Numbered from the stretch's first letter, positions 1-8,098 are shown. The stretch is 12,490 nt of DNA from Desulfobacterales bacterium (GCA_030672555.1 DAOVGD010000169.1:1-12490); one strand, 5' to 3'. Notes: a model not told the origin generated them from the letters alone. Made by a program: numbers and translations.

Positions 1-767
1 TCTATAAACGCATACGCACTATGATTATGGATAGATTCGAAGTTTTCAGCGCTTACCGCAAACCAGGTTATGTTCTCATCATCACGTAGTTTTTCAGCTA
101 TACTCCGTACGACATCTTCAACAAACATTGGATTGTTATAAGCCTTTTCAGTAACATATTTTTCGTCTTCGCGTTTTAGGATGGCATAGACGTCGCTCGA
201 CGCTGATTGTTCAACAAGAGCGATGATATCTTCAAACCAGATAAATTTCTTAAAACGAAGTTGTGTCCGTACCTTGCCTCGTTGGTTATGTGCACCATAG
301 TCGCTGATCTCCTTGGAACACGGACAAACAGTGGATATCGGCACTATTACTTCCGCCATCAGATCTATTGCGTCCGTGCGGTCACTGCTTCCGACTATTT
401 TACATGTATAATCGATAAGTCCTTTAGACTTACTTACAGGGGCGGTCTTTTCGATGAAATATGGAAAAGTAATTTCAATATGTGCTGAAGCTGCGTTCAG
501 GGTCGTTTTCATCTGCTTCAAAATTTTCGATATGTTTTTCAGTGAAACCTCGGACCGGAAGAGGTGGAGGATTTCTATAAAACGGCTCATATGGGTCCCC
601 TTGAAATGTGTGGGAAGATCCACATACATATTAATGGTGGCTACAGTATGCTGAACGCTGTTCTTGCGGTCGAACACCGTAATTGGATACCGAATGTCTT
701 TTACCCCTACCTTGTCTATTGGGATATTCCTCTTGTCCGGTTGGTTTTGTATGTCAATCATGTCCAT
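1..767 (-). CDS. folE2: GTP cyclohydrolase FolE2 (type IB), 3' end cut by window
   Basis: Minus-strand frame not broken from the ATG at 767 to base 1, about 255 residues. The enzyme family converts GTP to 7,8-dihydroneopterin triphosphate, the first step of folate (and, in some bacteria, queuosine) synthesis, in the cytoplasm. Family hallmarks seen in order: IPIDKVGVKDIRYPI near residues 15-29, INMYVDLPTHFKGTHMSRF at about 45-63, the metal/active-site block VCPCSKEIS-x-YGAHNQR at 147-163 (Cys148 and His160 have the spacing of the known catalytic Cys and His), ILKREDEKYVTEKAYNNP at 196-213, and ENFESIHNHSAYA near the end. That last motif is close to the usual C-terminus, so only a few codons are missing. 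A second ATG at 761 is an alternative start; neither has a clear Shine-Dalgarno. The gene is divergent from the adenylate cyclase gene. FolE2 is often the zinc-independent stand-in for FolE, but no clear Zur operator is visible. Confidence 0.95.
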   Translation of the reverse strand, partial: MDMIDIQNQPDKRNIPIDKVGVKDIRYPITVFDRKNSVQHTVATINMYVDLPTHFKGTHMSRFIEILHLFRSEVSLKNISKILKQMKTTLNAASAHIEITFPYFIEKTAPVSKSKGLIDYTCKIVGSSDRTDAIDLMAEVIVPISTVCPCSKEISDYGAHNQRGKVRTQLRFKKFIWFEDIIALVEQSASSDVYAILKREDEKYVTEKAYNNPMFVEDVVRSIAEKLRDDENITWFAVSAENFESIHNHSAYAFI

Positions 768-787
768 AAAATATAACAGTCTTAATT

Positions 788-813
788 TTGATGGTTTTGT
801 AAAAAGCCATCAA
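788..813 (-). other. Inverted repeat in folE2 leader
   Basis: TTGATGG at 788-794 is mirrored by CCATCAA at 807-813. Inside it TTTT (795-798) can pair with AAAA (801-804), giving an almost continuous stem of 11 pairs around a GT loop, with one AG bulge at 805-806. It lies between the predicted folE2 promoter and its start codon. It could be an operator, a leader structure or one copy of a dispersed palindromic repeat. It is not a convincing terminator for either neighbour, because no gene reads into it from the other side. Confidence 0.5.
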
Positions 814-834
814 TTTTATTAGCTTTTACCAGAA

Positions 835-863
835 AATCTACACAAAACTTGTTGGGCTGTCAA
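835..863 (-). promoter_or_regulatory. Predicted sigma70-type promoter for folE2
   Basis: On the minus strand a perfect TTGACA (863-858) is followed after 17 bp by TAGATT (840-835, 4 of 6 to TATAAT). It would start transcription near 828 and leave a leader of about 60 nt before folE2 that contains the hairpin at 788-813. Prediction by consensus only. Confidence 0.45.
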
Positions 864-882
864 TTTCAAATCTTTCCACTAT

Positions 883-911
883 TTGACATTGGTGGACATA
901 TATCTTATATT
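883..911 (+). promoter_or_regulatory. Predicted sigma70-type promoter for the adenylate cyclase operon
   Basis: A perfect TTGACA at 883-888, 17 bp of spacer, then TATATT at 906-911 (5 of 6 to TATAAT). Transcription would start near 918, leaving a leader of about 200 nt before the ATG at 1122. That leader carries the degenerate repeats and inverted repeat described at 1013-1092. It is the best-scoring promoter seen by eye in the window and lies back to back with the folE2 promoter. Confidence 0.5.
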
Positions 912-1012
912 TTTTCATTAAACATCTCGTGGTTACCCTGAATTATGAGACCTTTACAAAACATCTTTTTTTGCCGAACTCCGTTAATTCACAAACATTC
1001 TGACAAAATTAG

Positions 1013-1043
1013 AACACAGATTTTTACAGATACACACAGATCA
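1013..1043. repeat. Degenerate ACACAGAT-type tandem repeat
   Basis: About three imperfect copies of a roughly 10-bp unit with the core ACAGAT (AACACAGATT, TTTACAGATA, CACACAGATC). It is A/T-rich, has no coding signal, and sits in the long leader of the cyclase gene. Such simple eroded repeats are familiar in gene gaps of environmental deltaproteobacteria, as general knowledge; a match elsewhere in this genome was not tested. Confidence 0.55.
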
Positions 1044-1050
1044 GAATCCG

Positions 1051-1092
1051 GAATTGAATTTAGAAATCCCCTAATTCCTAAATTCGGAATTC
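1051..1092 (+). other. Inverted repeat just upstream of the cyclase start
   Basis: GAATTTAG (1056-1063) pairs perfectly with CTAAATTC (1078-1085). The stem extends with GAATT (1051-1055) against AATTC (1088-1092) across a 2-nt GG bulge, giving 13 pairs with a 14-nt loop. The whole stretch 1046-1100 is built of GGAATT/AAATTC motifs, so the hairpin may be a by-product of low-complexity repeat sequence. It ends about 30 nt before the start codon, where a structure could affect translation. The rest of the 768-1121 gap shows no gene. Confidence 0.45.
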
Positions 1093-1121
1093 GGAAATTC
1101 TTATAATGGAATAGCTTACAT

Positions 1122-4100
1122 ATGGACAAACATAAACCCGAACTTGACCTTGAAAATATATTCTCCCTTTTAGCCAGCGATAACCTTCAAGACAAAAAGA
1201 AGGCCCGCGAGCTCAAAGCCTCCTTCTTTGAGGCCTTTGCTCGGACGTGGAAAGACGGAAATGCCAACCTAAGGCAAAAAATGATCCGTTTTGCAGGGGA
1301 ATTAGAGGTAGAAAATGGGCTGCAACCAGTCTTACTCGGCTTGAGAGATAGTGTACGGACAGTGAGAGTAGAGGCAAAAAAGTCTCTTGAAAGGCTTGCC
1401 CAGCAGCTAATGGTCCCAAACAAAGGAGGAAAAGACCGTCCTGCGTCTTTAGTAAAAAGATCAGCGGAATTTTCATTTGCCGTTTACGAGGCAATAAAGG
1501 TCACACGGGATCTTAACCTGATCAAATTTTTCCTTCAGACATTATTAAAGATCGGCGGGAGAGGAGCGTTGCTTGCCTGGAAATTTTTTGTGCAGAATGT
1601 CGTTCCTCAAAATATTGTAATTGAAATGATTAAAAAAATCCCCGAACCATTGTGCCTGAATTTTGTTTATCAATATACACTTGATACAATTTCAGTACGC
1701 AGGCACTATGGACCATTGGCCAAGCTTCTCCTTAGAGATATCAAGGACCGCCGCACCGTTGTTGAATTTTTGGCCGATCTATTTGACCGGGAGCTCCTCT
1801 TAGATTCTGTGTTTTATGATCTTTGCCAGATGCTGAAGATAAAAGAAACAATAGCACAAATCGAGCTAAGATCAAACCGACAACGGGACAAAATCAAGGG
1901 GTTAAAGCTACTCGGGCTCTTGGGCAAAGTCTCTGATTATCATTTATGCCTTCCCTTGCTTTCCCAAGACGAAATCCCTTCTGTGCGTATTGCGTGTCTG
2001 AATATGCTTGGCGGGTCAATTGCAGAAGAGAATCCAAAGATAATAGAGGCTGTTTCCGCTCTTTTAGATGACAAGGATGAGAATATACGATTCCATGCCT
2101 TTAATACCCTTGTCGCATTGAAGGCTCCCGCATTAGGGAAGATAACCGCCGATCTTTGTGAAAATCACCCTGCTATGAGCACACGTGTCTATGAGTCATT
2201 ATGCAATTTGGAGTGGATGGAACTTAATCCCGTCTTAAATACCCTCCCTTCAGATCAAGGACGAGAAGCACGGAGGACCGTTGTTAATTCGATTGTTCGG
2301 AACGATCCTGAAAAACTGACCATTTTTCTGAACCAATATTTGAAAAGTTCACATGATAAAGCCCGCAACGAAGCTGCAAAGCTCCTTAAAAGGATCAATT
2401 CAATCAAGAACAAAAAGATTGAAGATGCCGTTAAAGATGACACCCCGGAATACTCGCCTTCCGCCAAGACTGATAAGAAAGGCCTCTTTGAAAAAAGGAA
2501 GCAACGTAAGCTTTTGCAACGGCTTTTAAGTGGTGAATCCCTCGAAGGTGTGGAATTTCGAGGGGAGGTACTTTCGGATTTAGATCTTTCCGGCATCGGT
2601 CTCCGCAATGTTAACTTTGATGGGGCGTTCTTGTCTAATGTAATTATCTCATCTGCAAAGCTTTACTCGGTTACGTTCAAAGGAGCACGTTTTGAAAATG
2701 TAAAGTTGGAAAATGCCCTCCTCGACTCCGTGTCATTCGAGGATGCCGTCATAAAAGGGTCGTCTTTCACAAAAGCCTCTTGCAGCTCGTGCGATTTTAC
2801 AAATGCCTGGATCTATGAGTCATCTTTTGATCTTGCCAACTTGAAAGGTTCCATCTTTGTCAATGGGAAGATCAAAAAAACAGATTTTTCCCAGACAGAT
2901 CTTTCAGAGACATCCTTTGTTGAGTCGGACTTAGCACGAGTCTCTTTCAATTTTGCGATACTTCATCTTGCAGATTTTTCCCTGGCACGCGGAATGGATT
3001 GTGACTTTTTGGGTGCTGATTTTTCCAGTGTTACTACGGAACAGTCTGAGCTGGGTACTCAATCACGCTTGTTCGGCGATGTTGTGCTTCCTGGTCTCTT
3101 TTTTGAAGACGAGCTCCTTAAACACGGCGCCTTCAATCTTGTAGTACTTGCCGAAGAAATGGATAAGCGCCGTAAGGCCTTCCTTGAATACAATCATAGA
3201 AGGACCGAGCTGGCGCTTGACACCTTTCAGCCTGAGCAAGGCGACCTGTTTGCATTAATCCCCTTCCTGATTCATTCAAATCTGGGATTGCTTCCCACAG
3301 ACAATCCGATCCGTGACGCCCCGGCAGGAATCTTCGGATACTCTTTTCCCTCAGAAGTCTTCCAATTAGCAAAGAAGTATTTCATTATAGATGATTTTGC
3401 ACCATCTTTGCAGAAAGAGCATTACATTGAAGGGCTTTTCACTATCGGAAGTGTGGGAACAATAGCTCAGTCTGCCGACTCTGACATAGACTATTGGGTG
3501 TGTGTAGACAATGCCAAGCTGGGAGAAAAAGGGATTAAACGCCTGAACGCAAAACTCCGAGCTATTGAAAAATGGGCTGCTAAAACATTTAACACCGAGC
3601 TTCATTTTTTTGTGGTCGATCTTGCAAGCGTACGCGAGGACAGATTCGGCGTAAGTGACCAGGAAAGTTCCGGATCGGCTCAGGGAAAGATTTTAAAGGA
3701 AGAATTTTACCGCACCATGATCCACGTCGCTGGAAAGATTCCGTTATGGTGTGTTCTCCCGCCTGGTGTAAAAGATAAACATTATCAACGCCTCCTTTCC
3801 CTGGCATCACAATTCCACAAAGATTATCTGGACCTGGGTAACGTTTCCACTATTCCACAAGGAGAATATTTTGGCGCGTCAATATGGCAACTTTTCAAGG
3901 GCATGAAGAGTCCTTACAAGTCGGTCATGAAAATGGCTCTATTAGAGAAATATATTCAGGAAGAAGAACGCCACGGACTCTTGTGTAACCGGCTCAAAGC
4001 GGGTTGGTCGCGTGGCAGGTACGATCCTAGGCACTTAGATCCTTATTTGTTGCTTTTTGAGGAAGTCTTAGACTATTATGATCGAACAGAACAAAGAAGT

Positions 4101-5045
4101 ACAGAACGGCTGCTCCAGATTTGCTTTTTTATGAAACTTGGAATACGGTCGATCACTGATTTGGACAACTCAGTGATCGGGGCCAAGAAGAGGCTGGTGC
4201 AAGATTATATCGAGAGTTGGGATTGGAATGAGACAATGGTACAGGATTTAGGGCACTTTCGGGATTGGCCATTTGACAAGATCTTTAAACTCAGCGCCAA
4301 GGTTAATAATTATATGATAGAGACTTACAAAAAATTAAGTCGTACATTGCAGGAGAGGGCGGCGCAGGAAACAACAATTACTCCTAAGGATCTGACGATC
4401 TTGGGACGCAAGATGTTTGTCCAGTTTTCAAAAAAATCCCATAAGGTAGACAATCTTCCGCTAGTGGTCCACGGCAAGGCACTGTTTCAGCAGCTCTGCT
4501 TTCAATATAACAATCCGAAAAATGGACCGGCAAACTGGAGTTTGGACCATCTGAAACGAGACGGACAGAGGGAACGCAAGGGGGGAGACCTATTGAAAGG
4601 TGGTCGTATCGAAGAGATTTGCATATGGCTGGTTCACAACGGTCTTTATTTGCCCACCACGTCGTTTCAGCTTATGCCAAACCCGACCCCTATTGCGCTT
4701 CAAGACATCCTTGATCTCCTTCGAAAATTGCACGAGTTCTATCCTGTGCATGAGGCTGAAGAAATCGTTCCGCAAGCACTTTTGAAAGAACCTTATATAC
4801 AGAAGCTTTTTTTAACCGTCAATTTTAACTTAAATCGAAAGCTCAAAAAAGTCCATGAATACACAACAATATATATGACCAGTTGGGGCGAGTTCTTCTG
4901 TCGGACTTTTTATGACAAGAACGGACTCAATTCTGTGGGAGAAGCTCTAAACAAGGCAAAGGAACAATTTGACCTCCCGTGTTCTTCCGGCCAGGTTGGA
5001 CTTTATATTCCTCAGTTGGCCCGCAAATATATACAGGTAAGATAG
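1122..5045 (+). CDS. cyaA: Class I adenylate cyclase with N-terminal HEAT-like and pentapeptide-repeat domains
   Basis: A 1307-residue soluble protein with no signal peptide or membrane segment, predicted to make cAMP from ATP in the cytoplasm. Residues about 1-440 are helical HEAT/armadillo-like repeats (for example the SVRIACLNMLGG and ENIRFHAFNTLVAL units). A basic linker (about 449-465) follows. Residues about 470-636 are pentapeptide repeats of the A(D/N)LXX type, predicted to fold as a right-handed beta helix. The cyclase part starts near 676: a segment with NPIRDAPAGIFGY, then the nucleotidyltransferase motif GSVGTIAQSADSDID at 776-790 with metal-binding Asp788 and Asp790, then EYFGASIWQLFK at 915-926, which matches the class I cyclase signature. 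E. coli CyaA has about 848 residues and lacks the HEAT and pentapeptide parts. The ATG at 1122 has only a weak Shine-Dalgarno. The stop codon (5043-5045) lies inside the ribosome site of the next gene. Confidence 0.9.
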   Translation: MDKHKPELDLENIFSLLASDNLQDKKKARELKASFFEAFARTWKDGNANLRQKMIRFAGELEVENGLQPVLLGLRDSVRTVRVEAKKSLERLAQQLMVPNKGGKDRPASLVKRSAEFSFAVYEAIKVTRDLNLIKFFLQTLLKIGGRGALLAWKFFVQNVVPQNIVIEMIKKIPEPLCLNFVYQYTLDTISVRRHYGPLAKLLLRDIKDRRTVVEFLADLFDRELLLDSVFYDLCQMLKIKETIAQIELRSNRQRDKIKGLKLLGLLGKVSDYHLCLPLLSQDEIPSVRIACLNMLGGSIAEENPKIIEAVSALLDDKDENIRFHAFNTLVALKAPALGKITADLCENHPAMSTRVYESLCNLEWMELNPVLNTLPSDQGREARRTVVNSIVRNDPEKLTIFLNQYLKSSHDKARNEAAKLLKRINSIKNKKIEDAVKDDTPEYSPSAKTDKKGLFEKRKQRKLLQRLLSGESLEGVEFRGEVLSDLDLSGIGLRNVNFDGAFLSNVIISSAKLYSVTFKGARFENVKLENALLDSVSFEDAVIKGSSFTKASCSSCDFTNAWIYESSFDLANLKGSIFVNGKIKKTDFSQTDLSETSFVESDLARVSFNFAILHLADFSLARGMDCDFLGADFSSVTTEQSELGTQSRLFGDVVLPGLFFEDELLKHGAFNLVVLAEEMDKRRKAFLEYNHRRTELALDTFQPEQGDLFALIPFLIHSNLGLLPTDNPIRDAPAGIFGYSFPSEVFQLAKKYFIIDDFAPSLQKEHYIEGLFTIGSVGTIAQSADSDIDYWVCVDNAKLGEKGIKRLNAKLRAIEKWAAKTFNTELHFFVVDLASVREDRFGVSDQESSGSAQGKILKEEFYRTMIHVAGKIPLWCVLPPGVKDKHYQRLLSLASQFHKDYLDLGNVSTIPQGEYFGASIWQLFKGMKSPYKSVMKMALLEKYIQEEERHGLLCNRLKAGWSRGRYDPRHLDPYLLLFEEVLDYYDRTEQRSTERLLQICFFMKLGIRSITDLDNSVIGAKKRLVQDYIESWDWNETMVQDLGHFRDWPFDKIFKLSAKVNNYMIETYKKLSRTLQERAAQETTITPKDLTILGRKMFVQFSKKSHKVDNLPLVVHGKALFQQLCFQYNNPKNGPANWSLDHLKRDGQRERKGGDLLKGGRIEEICIWLVHNGLYLPTTSFQLMPNPTPIALQDILDLLRKLHEFYPVHEAEEIVPQALLKEPYIQKLFLTVNFNLNRKLKKVHEYTTIYMTSWGEFFCRTFYDKNGLNSVGEALNKAKEQFDLPCSSGQVGLYIPQLARKYIQVR

Positions 5046-5056
5046 GAGAAGATTTG
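5044..5056 (+). promoter_or_regulatory. Ribosome-binding site and TTG start overlapping the cyclase stop
   Basis: AGGAG at 5044-5048 overlaps the cyclase TAG stop (5043-5045) and stands 5 nt before an in-frame TTG at 5054. This decides the start of the lipoprotein gene: an upstream GTG at 4979, inside the cyclase gene, has no Shine-Dalgarno and would put about 25 extra residues ahead of the signal peptide. The arrangement implies translational coupling of the two genes. Confidence 0.7.
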
Positions 5057-7066
5057 GAACCTTTGAAAGATAAAAAATATCTTAATAAATTTCGTGTGGT
5101 ACTGTTTTGTATTTTTGTCGGGATCTTTATTGTCTGCGGGTGTGCTAAGATTATCCCATTCAAGAAAAAGATCCCGACAGAGCCTCTTACCCCTGAGATG
5201 ATTCAGGCGCATAAGATGCTTGGTGCGGCCGAACACTTTATACAAGCAGGGGAATATAAAAAAGCGCTCAGCATCTACGATGATTATCTAAGCCAGTCGC
5301 CTCCCGGTCCTCTTGCTGATAGATTTCTGATGGAGATGGGGAACATCTATATGCGGATGGGAGATTACACCAGCGCCCGCGGCTCTTATCAAATATTGAT
5401 TTTTGATTTTCCCCGCAGCCTTTTAGCTGACGAAGCCAAGTTTAACATTGCGTTTGCCTATTATAAAGAAAAGAATTACGGGGAGGCCATTTTGTACGCC
5501 AAAAGCCTCCTCTCTCTGAAGTCTCTTTCCCTCCAGGAAGAGATCCGGCTGATTACTCTGATAGGGGATTCACTTTTGGGGCAAAAAAAGGCCTACGACG
5601 CTGTTGTATCGTATATGGACGCGTATCGATTGGCACAGGGCGAGGCAAAAGAAGAGACCTGGGAAAAAATAAAACCGGCGATAGCTGAACTTACTCAGCC
5701 GGAGATTAGAATACTTTCCCAGCGGTATAAAAAAGAGGCGCTTTCGGGCTATCTTGTGTTTCAAAAGGCAACATTGTACGAACAACAGGGGCGTGAGGTC
5801 AAAGCGTTAGAGGTACTTTCAAAATTCTTGAGAGATTTTTCAAGGCATGAACTGGCCGGGGCCGCCAAGGAGTTTGAGGGTCGTCTTAAAAAAAATCTTG
5901 AAATCGACAAGTGGGCCATTGGCTGCATCCTTCCCCTGACAGGTCCTTATGAACAATTTGGAAACCGTGTTCTTTCCGGAATAGAGTTGGCGCTTGCTGA
6001 ATTTAGCAGCGCCACTGGCGCGCCACCAGTTCGGCTAATTATAAAAGATTCAAAGAGTGATCCTGAGGCGGCCACTCGCGCGTTGGAATATCTGGCTAAC
6101 AAGGAGAGAATAATAGGAATCATCGGGCCAATGATTACAGCGGAATACGTAGCTGAAACCGCCAACAGTCTGGGTCTCCCCATCATTACTCTGACTCAGA
6201 AAGAAGATATCACCAAAACAGGAAATTTTATATTTAGAGACTTCTTGACCCCTTTGCAGCAGATTAAAACTATTGTCCCTTACGCGGTAAATATATTGGG
6301 GTATAAAAAGTTCGCGATTATTTATCCGGAAGATACCTATGGCAAGCGGTTTATGAATCTCTTCTGGAATGAGTTGATTCAGCACGGGGGCCAGGTGGTG
6401 GGAATAGAATCATATAAAAACAAGCAGACCGATTTTGCTGCGCCTATTAAGAAATTAGTCGGTCTTTACTATGAGCGTGTTGAGCCGATAAAAGTGGACT
6501 CGGATGAGGTTATAGAAAAAAACAATACGGATGAAACCGAAGATGTCGGAGTTGAAGAAGCAGAAGCCGCGGAACCGGAAGAGCCTGAACCGATCATCGA
6601 TTTCGACGCAATCTTTATTCCGGACACATCAAAAAGCATAAGTCTTATTGCCCCCCAACTGTTATACAACGATGTATCGGATGTTTTACTCATTGGAACC
6701 AACCTTTGGTATTCACCATGGCTATTGAGACAGTCCGCAGGTTACGTGCAAGGCTCGGTTTTCCCAAGCGGTTTCTTTGTCGAAAATTCAAGTCTTGTTG
6801 TGCAGGAATTTGTCAAAAACTTTCAAGACACCTTTGGACGCAAACCAACTTTCTTAAGCGCACAGGGATATGATACCGCCAAATTACTCTTTCATCTCAT
6901 CAAAAATCCAACCCTGCGTACTCGTAATGCTTTGAGAGTAGCACTGCACCAGGTGAGCGACTTTCCGACTGTTACAGGGTTTATCTCCTTTGATGAAACC
7001 GGAGATGCGAATAAGGAACTCGCCCTGTTAAAAGTGCAAGGGAAACGTTTCATTCAAATTCGGTAA
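5054..7066 (+). CDS. TPR plus periplasmic-binding-fold lipoprotein (penicillin-binding protein activator/LpoA-like)
   Basis: About 670 residues from the TTG at 5054. The N-terminus is a lipoprotein signal: a basic stretch (KDKKYLNKFR), a hydrophobic core VVLFCIFVGIFIV and the lipobox VCGC with acylated Cys30. Residues about 50-285 are TPR-like helices, including AGEYKKALSIYDDYL and MGDYTSARGSYQILI. Residues about 286-670 form a LivK-type periplasmic-binding domain beginning WAIGCILPLTGPYEQFGN. This two-part layout resembles LpoA/YraM, the outer-membrane lipoprotein that activates a penicillin-binding protein, and related proteins annotated as penicillin-binding protein activators or branched-chain amino acid binding proteins. 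Ligand and partner cannot be read from sequence. A 33-residue acidic, low-complexity insert (residues 481-513, 15 Asp/Glu) interrupts the binding domain. It follows the cyclase gene with 8 nt between stop and start, so they are co-transcribed. Confidence 0.82.
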   Translation: MEPLKDKKYLNKFRVVLFCIFVGIFIVCGCAKIIPFKKKIPTEPLTPEMIQAHKMLGAAEHFIQAGEYKKALSIYDDYLSQSPPGPLADRFLMEMGNIYMRMGDYTSARGSYQILIFDFPRSLLADEAKFNIAFAYYKEKNYGEAILYAKSLLSLKSLSLQEEIRLITLIGDSLLGQKKAYDAVVSYMDAYRLAQGEAKEETWEKIKPAIAELTQPEIRILSQRYKKEALSGYLVFQKATLYEQQGREVKALEVLSKFLRDFSRHELAGAAKEFEGRLKKNLEIDKWAIGCILPLTGPYEQFGNRVLSGIELALAEFSSATGAPPVRLIIKDSKSDPEAATRALEYLANKERIIGIIGPMITAEYVAETANSLGLPIITLTQKEDITKTGNFIFRDFLTPLQQIKTIVPYAVNILGYKKFAIIYPEDTYGKRFMNLFWNELIQHGGQVVGIESYKNKQTDFAAPIKKLVGLYYERVEPIKVDSDEVIEKNNTDETEDVGVEEAEAAEPEEPEPIIDFDAIFIPDTSKSISLIAPQLLYNDVSDVLLIGTNLWYSPWLLRQSAGYVQGSVFPSGFFVENSSLVVQEFVKNFQDTFGRKPTFLSAQGYDTAKLLFHLIKNPTLRTRNALRVALHQVSDFPTVTGFISFDETGDANKELALLKVQGKRFIQIR

Positions 7067-7147
7067 TGATTCAAGTGAGCTAAAGTTTGAAGTGGACTAC
7101 CCCCGCATTCTGCAATCTAAAATCATCAATAGAGGATATAACAGGAT

Positions 7148-8098
7148 ATGAAAAATAAAAGAATTTTGGTTACCGGAGGCGCCGGTTTTCTGGGGAGTCA
7201 TCTGTGTGACCGGCTCGTGTCAGAAGAGGCTGATGTGCTGTGCCTTGATAATTTTTTTACCGGCTCCAAAGAGAATATCAAACATCTCATGGACCATAAA
7301 AATTTTGAAATCATACGCCACGACTTAGTCGAGCCTATTCTACTCGAAGTAGATCAGATTTACAATTTGGCATGCCCTGCTTCCCCCATCCATTATCAGT
7401 ACAATGCCGTCAAGACCGTTAAGACCAATGTAATGGGCATGATCAATATGCTGGGGCTGGCCAAAAGGGTAAAGGCCCGGATCCTCCAGGCTAGCACTTC
7501 AGAGGTATACGGTGACCCCAAAGAACATCCCCAAAAGGAGAGCTACTGGGGAAACGTCAATTGTATTGGTCTCCGGAGTTGTTACGATGAGGGGAAGCGG
7601 GTGGCAGAGACATTGATGCTCGACTATCACCGCCAGAACGGTGTTGATATCAGGATAGTCCGGATATTTAACACCTATGGTCCGAGAATGGCCGTCTCCG
7701 ACGGCAGGGTGGTGAGCAACTTCATCATACAGGCCCTAAACGGTCAACCAATAACGATCTATGGGGATGGATCCCAGACCAGGTCTTTTTGTTATGTTTC
7801 GGATATGATCGAGGGAATGATCAGGATGATGAACTGTGAAGGGTTTATCGGCCCGGTAAATCTTGGAAATCCGAATGAGTTCTCCATTAAAGAACTTGCG
7901 GAATTGGTGCTTGAGATAACAGGGTCGGAATCGAAGATGGAGCGTAAGCCCCTTCCGGAGAATGACCCCACGCAACGGCAGCCGGATATTTCGCTGGCAA
8001 AAGAAAAACTCAACTGGGAACCTGCCATACAACTCAGGCGAGGGCTAAAAAAGACAATTAAGTATTTTAAGGATGTTTTGACAAGAAGTTGTGGGTGA
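7148..8098 (+). CDS. UDP-glucuronate decarboxylase (UDP-xylose synthase), extended SDR
   Basis: A 316-residue cytoplasmic enzyme of normal length for bacterial UXS, predicted to turn UDP-glucuronate into UDP-xylose with NAD+ as a recycled cofactor. Seen in order: the Rossmann motif GGAGFLG at 10-16, CPASPIHYQYNAVKTVKTNV (about 76-95), STSEVYGDP with Thr117, Ser118 and Glu119 at the active site, catalytic Tyr146 and Lys150 in SCYDEGKR, RIFNTYGPRM, DGRVVSNFI, and RQPDISLAKEKLNWEP near the C-terminus. These separate UXS from dTDP-glucose dehydratases and UDP-glucose 4-epimerases. The segment before the Tyr reads NCIGLRSCYDEGK where NPIG(P/V)RSCYDEGK is usual, a mild variant. The ATG at 7148 is preceded by AGAGG (7131-7135) and a closer AGG. 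An 81-nt gap after the lipoprotein gene makes one operon plausible. The product would feed envelope or extracellular polysaccharide; no glycosyltransferase is in view. Confidence 0.9.
   Translation: MKNKRILVTGGAGFLGSHLCDRLVSEEADVLCLDNFFTGSKENIKHLMDHKNFEIIRHDLVEPILLEVDQIYNLACPASPIHYQYNAVKTVKTNVMGMINMLGLAKRVKARILQASTSEVYGDPKEHPQKESYWGNVNCIGLRSCYDEGKRVAETLMLDYHRQNGVDIRIVRIFNTYGPRMAVSDGRVVSNFIIQALNGQPITIYGDGSQTRSFCYVSDMIEGMIRMMNCEGFIGPVNLGNPNEFSIKELAELVLEITGSESKMERKPLPENDPTQRQPDISLAKEKLNWEPAIQLRRGLKKTIKYFKDVLTRSCG

Noticed and set aside
772..778. TATAACA (TGTTATA on the minus strand) next to the folE2 start, like half of a Zur operator
   Set aside because: Only one half-site is present; the opposite half does not match, so zinc control of folE2 is not supported.
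945..1106. 53-codon plus-strand frame starting ATGAGACCT in the folE2-cyclase gap
   Set aside because: No Shine-Dalgarno, runs through the ACAGAT and GGAATT simple repeats, and its translation has no recognisable features.
4979..5053. GTG at 4979 as the lipoprotein start, overlapping the cyclase gene
   Set aside because: No Shine-Dalgarno, and it would place a long extension ahead of the signal peptide. The TTG at 5054 has a good ribosome site and gives a normal signal.
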